This document shows, one piece after another, positions 60,575 to 64,000 of a DNA stretch of 64,000 bases (position 1 is its first letter; the number at the start of each line of letters is the position of its first letter). Below the pieces are notes generated by a model. That model was not told the DNA's origin. It did not search any database and saw only the letters and a program-made list of their open reading frames with translations. The translations under genes and the position numbers were made by a program. The DNA is from Chitinophaga arvensicola (GTDB lineage Bacteria > Bacteroidota > Bacteroidia > Chitinophagales > Chitinophagaceae), in contig NZ_FOJG01000002.1 of the NCBI RefSeq assembly GCF_900110835.1, positions 558,001-622,000 of the forward strand, written 5' to 3'.

Positions 60575-62029
60575 TTATCTGTCAACGTATTCAGCGAATT
60601 GTTCCGGTGTACCTATTACATTCCAGTATTGCGCCAGTGCCAGGTAGTAACCCATTACGGCGGTATAATAGATCTTCTGCATTTCCTCTTCCTGGAGCAG
60701 GGCGTCGTTTACATCCTTTACAGATGACAACTGGTTTTGCATACGGTCTGTTACCAGGGTGGTGGTAAGATGTGCCTGTTGCCGGGCGCTATCAAGGGAA
60801 GCCACATCATTCTGCAATGCCTTCATTTTATTCATAGCTACCCGTAGTTGCAGTTCCAGGGAGGTTTTGGTATTGAGTGCGGCCATCTGGGCTTCCTCTA
60901 CCAACATTTTGCTGGCTTTGGTCCGTTTATATTTCTGGAAGCCGTCGAAGAGGTTCCATTGCATTTCCACACCAATCAGCCATGGCGGTATAGTTACCGG
61001 CAAGTCTTTCTGATAGAGGTTCAGGCTACCAATAGCAAAGATATTAGGAAGTGCCAGGGAGCGCGACGCCTTTACGGCTACATTGGCCAGGTCTGTTTTA
61101 TTTTCCACCAGCCGATAGGTTGGATTATTCCGCATTAGTTCCATCTCGCCGGTTGCTGTAACTGGCTTCAGTTCATATTGCAGGGTATCATTGATTTCGA
61201 TGGGTGTTTCTATGGGTTGGCCCAACAGGTCGTTAAGTTCCAGCAGGGCATTTTCTTTTTCCAGTTCCAGGTTACTGTACCGGTTGGTGGCCTGTACAAG
61301 AGACACCCTGGCCCAATTGAGCAGGTAAGGTGGCAGGATCTGGTTATCTTTCAGAGAAGTGGCGTAGTCCCGGTTCTTTTTAAAAGATTCAACAATAACA
61401 GCTTCGTGGGCAAGAATGGTATTAAGATAGAGGATGCGGAGGTATTGGGCGCTGATGGCAAAATAAAGTCCCTTTTCCACCACCTGTTGATTGAACTGCC
61501 CGGCGGTCACCTGTGTTTTGGCTAGTTGCTGGGCAGCAGTAATCTTTCCTCCAAGATAAATGGGTTGCCGGAGTGCCAGGGCTGCAGTGAAATAAGATTG
61601 CTTGGCCAGTGCCGGATTGTAATCAGGATAAAAGGTATTCAACAAACCTTTTGTTGCGTTATAGATCACATCCTGTACATTCTGCGGGAGTGGCTGCCCG
61701 GTGATCTGCTGATATACGGTATTAGCCGTATTGACGCTTTGCGCAGACGAGCCGTTTACCACCCCGTCTTTTACCTGTTGCAGGTTTATTTCCAGCGGTT
61801 TTCCGAGATAGTTATAACCAGCCAGGAGATCTACTTTCGGGTAATAAGAGCGGTTTTCCGCCTGGAGGTTATATTCCCTGGCTTTCAGCGATCGTTGCGC
61901 CTGCTGCACCAGCGTGTTGCCCTGTTTTGCAAGTTGGTAACATTCCTTTAAAGTTAGCGGTTTCCCGTTTTGCTGGCCCTGTGCATACAATACTGGCAAT
62001 AACGGAACTAAAAGCAAGTAATATCTCAT
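60575..62029 (-). CDS. TolC-family outer-membrane efflux protein
   Basis: The 484-aa product has a signal peptide (cut near YAQGQ) and two repeats of coiled-coil outer-membrane efflux domains (TLKECYQLAKQGNTLVQQAQ, YFTAALALRQPIYLGGKITA, GVEMQWNLFDGFQKYKRTKA). It forms the outer-membrane duct of the exporter and is the first gene of the operon TolC - HlyD - permease - permease - nuclease. No regulator gene is beside it. Confidence 0.93.
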   Translation of the reverse strand: MRYYLLLVPLLPVLYAQGQQNGKPLTLKECYQLAKQGNTLVQQAQRSLKAREYNLQAENRSYYPKVDLLAGYNYLGKPLEINLQQVKDGVVNGSSAQSVNTANTVYQQITGQPLPQNVQDVIYNATKGLLNTFYPDYNPALAKQSYFTAALALRQPIYLGGKITAAQQLAKTQVTAGQFNQQVVEKGLYFAISAQYLRILYLNTILAHEAVIVESFKKNRDYATSLKDNQILPPYLLNWARVSLVQATNRYSNLELEKENALLELNDLLGQPIETPIEINDTLQYELKPVTATGEMELMRNNPTYRLVENKTDLANVAVKASRSLALPNIFAIGSLNLYQKDLPVTIPPWLIGVEMQWNLFDGFQKYKRTKASKMLVEEAQMAALNTKTSLELQLRVAMNKMKALQNDVASLDSARQQAHLTTTLVTDRMQNQLSSVKDVNDALLQEEEMQKIYYTAVMGYYLALAQYWNVIGTPEQFAEYVDR

Positions 62030-62351
62030 ACGGTTTTCTTTTCATCAGGAAGGTCACCCGTTTGACCCTAACACCTCAAAACAATATTTCATGAATAATG
62101 TTTGAAGTATTTGAAAAAAATTATACATCATTTGATAACAAAGGGGTTATCGTTATATTTATTATCTTTAAGAAGAGACACAAAAAGTACATCATTATGA
62201 GTATTTGATCCATTTGAACCCAACTGTCAGCACCCGATCTTTGTGTAGGAAAAGATTAAACAATATGTGATTGATCTTGTTTAAATATAGACCTGCAGCG
62301 GTTTTCGCAGCATCCTAATTTCATTGATTCATTATAAAACTACATTTACTT
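62030..62351. other. AT-rich divergent promoter region (TolC operon / YceI)
   Basis: This 322-base gap is AT-rich, with several short TATTTG and TATCTTT-like words but no exact TAnnTTTG box at a convincing distance. No gene, RNA or strong hairpin was seen. Confidence 0.45.
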
Positions 62352-62888
62352 ATGGCAAAACAACAATGGGTCGCCGACGCCAGTCACAGTGAACTCGGAT
62401 TTAAAATCCGTCACCTGATGATCACCAACATCAATGGTAAGTTTAACAACTTCACGGTAGATGCGGAAACAGAAGAAGAGGATTTCATGACTGCAAAAGT
62501 GAGAGTAGCAGTAGATATAGATTCTATTTCAACGGGTAGTGCTGACCGCGACAAGCACCTTCGTTCCCCTGATTTCTTTGATGTAAACGCCTATAAAGAT
62601 ATCGTCTTCGTTGCCACCAAATATGAGAATGTAGACAACGATGGTTCTTATGAACTGTACGGTGATCTGACCATCCGTGGGGTGACTAAAAACATCAAAC
62701 TGGCGGTAGAATTCGGAGGAGTGGTAAAAGATCCCTGGGGCAATACCAAAGCGGGTTTCACCATCAACGGCAAAATCAACCGGAAGGACTTTGGCCTTAA
62801 CTGGAACGCAGCTACGGAAACCGGTGGTGTGCTGGTGGGTGACGAAGTAAAAATAAACGGTGAAGTACAATTGATCAAGAAGCAGTAA
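62352..62888 (+). CDS. YceI family protein
   Basis: YceI proteins are lipocalin-like barrels that bind polyprenyl-type lipids. The 178-aa product has WVADASHSELGFKIRHLMIT, FNNFTVDAETEEEDFMTAKV, DKHLRSPDFFDVNAYKDIVF, LTIRGVTKNIKLAVEFGGVV and KINRKDFGLNWNAATETGGV. There is no signal peptide, so it stays in the cytoplasm, unlike E. coli YceI. It stands 68 bases before the dioxygenase. Confidence 0.94.
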   Translation: MAKQQWVADASHSELGFKIRHLMITNINGKFNNFTVDAETEEEDFMTAKVRVAVDIDSISTGSADRDKHLRSPDFFDVNAYKDIVFVATKYENVDNDGSYELYGDLTIRGVTKNIKLAVEFGGVVKDPWGNTKAGFTINGKINRKDFGLNWNAATETGGVLVGDEVKINGEVQLIKKQ

Positions 62889-62956
62889 GAAGATTGTAAA
62901 TGCAGTGGGATAACCTTCCACTGCATTTACCAGACACACGCTTAAATAAAGGAACT

Positions 62957-63889
62957 ATGGACAAGATTACAGGCCTGCATCATATCACGGCCATTTCAGG
63001 CAATGCTAAAAAGAACTATGATTTTTATACCCGTGTGATGGGATTACGTTTTGTAAAGAAGACGGTCAATTTTGATGACCCGCACACCTATCACTTTTAC
63101 TATGGCGATGAAACCGGCACTCCCGGCACCATCCTGACATTCTTCCCCTGGGAAGACATATCAGCCGGCCGCAGAGGTACGCATATGGCGACCGAGGTAG
63201 GCTATAGCATACCGGAAGGCAGCATTGACTTCTGGTTAAAAAGATTGGAAAAAGAAAATATTATCTATAATAAACCTTCTTCCAAATTTGGGGAAGTGTA
63301 CCTGACCTTTATTGATCCCGATGGTTTAAAAGTGGAACTGACCGTACCGGACAAGCCAGATCCAAGAACACCGTGGACAACAAAGGAAGTAACAGAAGAA
63401 TATGCCACACGCGGCTTTCATCATGTTACACTCACCCTGGAAGAAGTGCAGCCTACCGCTGATCTGCTGGTATCCGTTTTCGGTTATCAACTGGTGAAAC
63501 ATCATACCAACCGTTACCGCTTTGCCAGTCCGGCCGGCGAAACCGCCAACTTCATTGACCTGGTGGAAGCCAAAGGAGAACCCCGTGGACATGTAGCCGG
63601 TGGCAGCGTACATCATATTGCCTTCCGGATGAAAGACGATGCGATGCAGCAGCACTACCGCCAGTTGCTGGAAGACCGTGGCTTAAACGCTACGCCACAA
63701 CTGGACCGTAAATATTTCCGGTCTGTTTATTTCAGAGAGCCAGGCGGCGTGTTGTTTGAACTGGCCACCGATACACCCGGATTTACGGTAGATGAACCGG
63801 CAGCAGAACTGGGTACACACCTGATGTTACCACCCCAGTTTGAACCACAGCGGGAAGAGATTATAAAGAAACTGATTAAACTGGACTAA
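62957..63889 (+). CDS. ring-cleaving dioxygenase (VOC/glyoxalase superfamily), MhqO-like
   Basis: The 310-aa product from ATG 62957 (AAAGGAAC lies just upstream) has two VOC domains: ITGLHHITAISGNAKKNYDF with HFYYGDETGTPGTILTFFPW, and TRGFHHVTLTLEEVQPTADL with SVHHIAFRMKDD and SVYFREPGGVLFELATDTPG. The conserved His and Glu residues bind the catalytic iron or manganese. Relatives such as MhqO open hydroquinone or chlorohydroquinone rings. A frame that extends to 62900 is not needed. An esterase follows after 1 base. Confidence 0.92.
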   Translation: MDKITGLHHITAISGNAKKNYDFYTRVMGLRFVKKTVNFDDPHTYHFYYGDETGTPGTILTFFPWEDISAGRRGTHMATEVGYSIPEGSIDFWLKRLEKENIIYNKPSSKFGEVYLTFIDPDGLKVELTVPDKPDPRTPWTTKEVTEEYATRGFHHVTLTLEEVQPTADLLVSVFGYQLVKHHTNRYRFASPAGETANFIDLVEAKGEPRGHVAGGSVHHIAFRMKDDAMQQHYRQLLEDRGLNATPQLDRKYFRSVYFREPGGVLFELATDTPGFTVDEPAAELGTHLMLPPQFEPQREEIIKKLIKLD

Positions 63890-63890
63890 T

Positions 63891-64000
63891 ATGGATTTCA
63901 GACCAATGCAATATGTATACGAGCCGGTGGGAAACCCCACCGCCTATACGTTATTGCTGTTGCATGGCACGGGAGGCGACGAACGGGATTTATTACCTCT
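63891..64000 (+). CDS. alpha/beta hydrolase, carboxylesterase/phospholipase type (cut by the window edge)
   Basis: The first 36 codons are present. They read MDFRPMQYVYEPVG and then YTLLLLHGTGGDERDLLP, the oxyanion-hole motif (LHGTGGDE) of the esterase family that contains MhqD. It starts 1 base after the dioxygenase stop, so it is co-transcribed. The catalytic Ser, Asp and His are outside the window. Confidence 0.82.
   Translation, partial: MDFRPMQYVYEPVGNPTAYTLLLLHGTGGDERDLLP

Overview
The window looks like chromosome of a Bacteroidota, most likely a Chitinophaga-type member of the Chitinophagaceae. The sequence evidence is two ECF sigma / FecR / SusC modules (one with SusD), families largely confined to this phylum (DUF4252, DUF3276/PUR, DUF4349, DoxX of the BT_3928 type), TAnnTTTG promoter boxes just upstream of many starts, few Shine-Dalgarno sites, and several TTG/GTG starts. 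No rRNA, tRNA, CRISPR array, insertion sequence or prophage was recognised. Most of the window is housekeeping; both ends cut genes (gyrA on the left, an esterase on the right).

Layout. 1-9.9 kb: gyrA 5' part, a saccharopine-dehydrogenase-like enzyme, a sirtuin/DUF4349 pair, an EVE protein, a minus-strand group pdhA - TPR protein - ribH - LutA-like protein whose gaps carry related AGCTTTTAGC-rich repeats, then recF and a DUF721 (DciA-like) gene. 10-14.3 kb: an ECF sigma / anti-sigma / DUF4252 x2 operon, then a DoxX-family protein with a lone DppB-type permease. 14.5-20.1 kb: folP-cdaA (c-di-AMP synthase), a convergent NrnA-type phosphoesterase with a lipoprotein FKBP, ndk and xerD. 20.2-25.2 kb: the least understood part: an unknown two-beta-domain protein, a 480-bp regulatory gap with a tandem direct repeat and a palindrome, then a five-gene plus-strand group (CPxxC protein, 7-TM protein, NarL-type kinase, LuxR-type regulator, DUF2911 protein) closed by a strong terminator.

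25.2-29.8 kb: a secreted PIG-L deacetylase, two tiny membrane proteins (58 and 43 aa) and a sodium:solute symporter in one tight operon. 29.9-43.1 kb: two nutrient-uptake regulons facing outward, sigma-FecR-SusC-SusD (minus) and sigma-FecR-SusC with no SusD (plus), separated by a DUF486 protein and a protein made largely of DSLxxx hexapeptide repeats. 43.1-55.7 kb: pyrB/pyrR, a lipoprotein peroxiredoxin, pruA, prfB with a programmed +1 frameshift at a TAA codon, pgi, a PUR-family protein, an MsbA-like exporter, a lipoprotein and purC. 55.9-64 kb: an operon TolC - HlyD - two ABC-2 permeases (no ATPase) - exonuclease/GIY-YIG fusion, then YceI, a ring-cleaving dioxygenase and the start of an esterase, which resembles a quinone-detoxification (mhqO/mhqD-like) pair.

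Starts were re-chosen where a computed TTG start sits inside a TAnnTTTG promoter box (pdhA, the small protein at 9277, the exporter at 53983) or where a better ATG lies a few codons inside.
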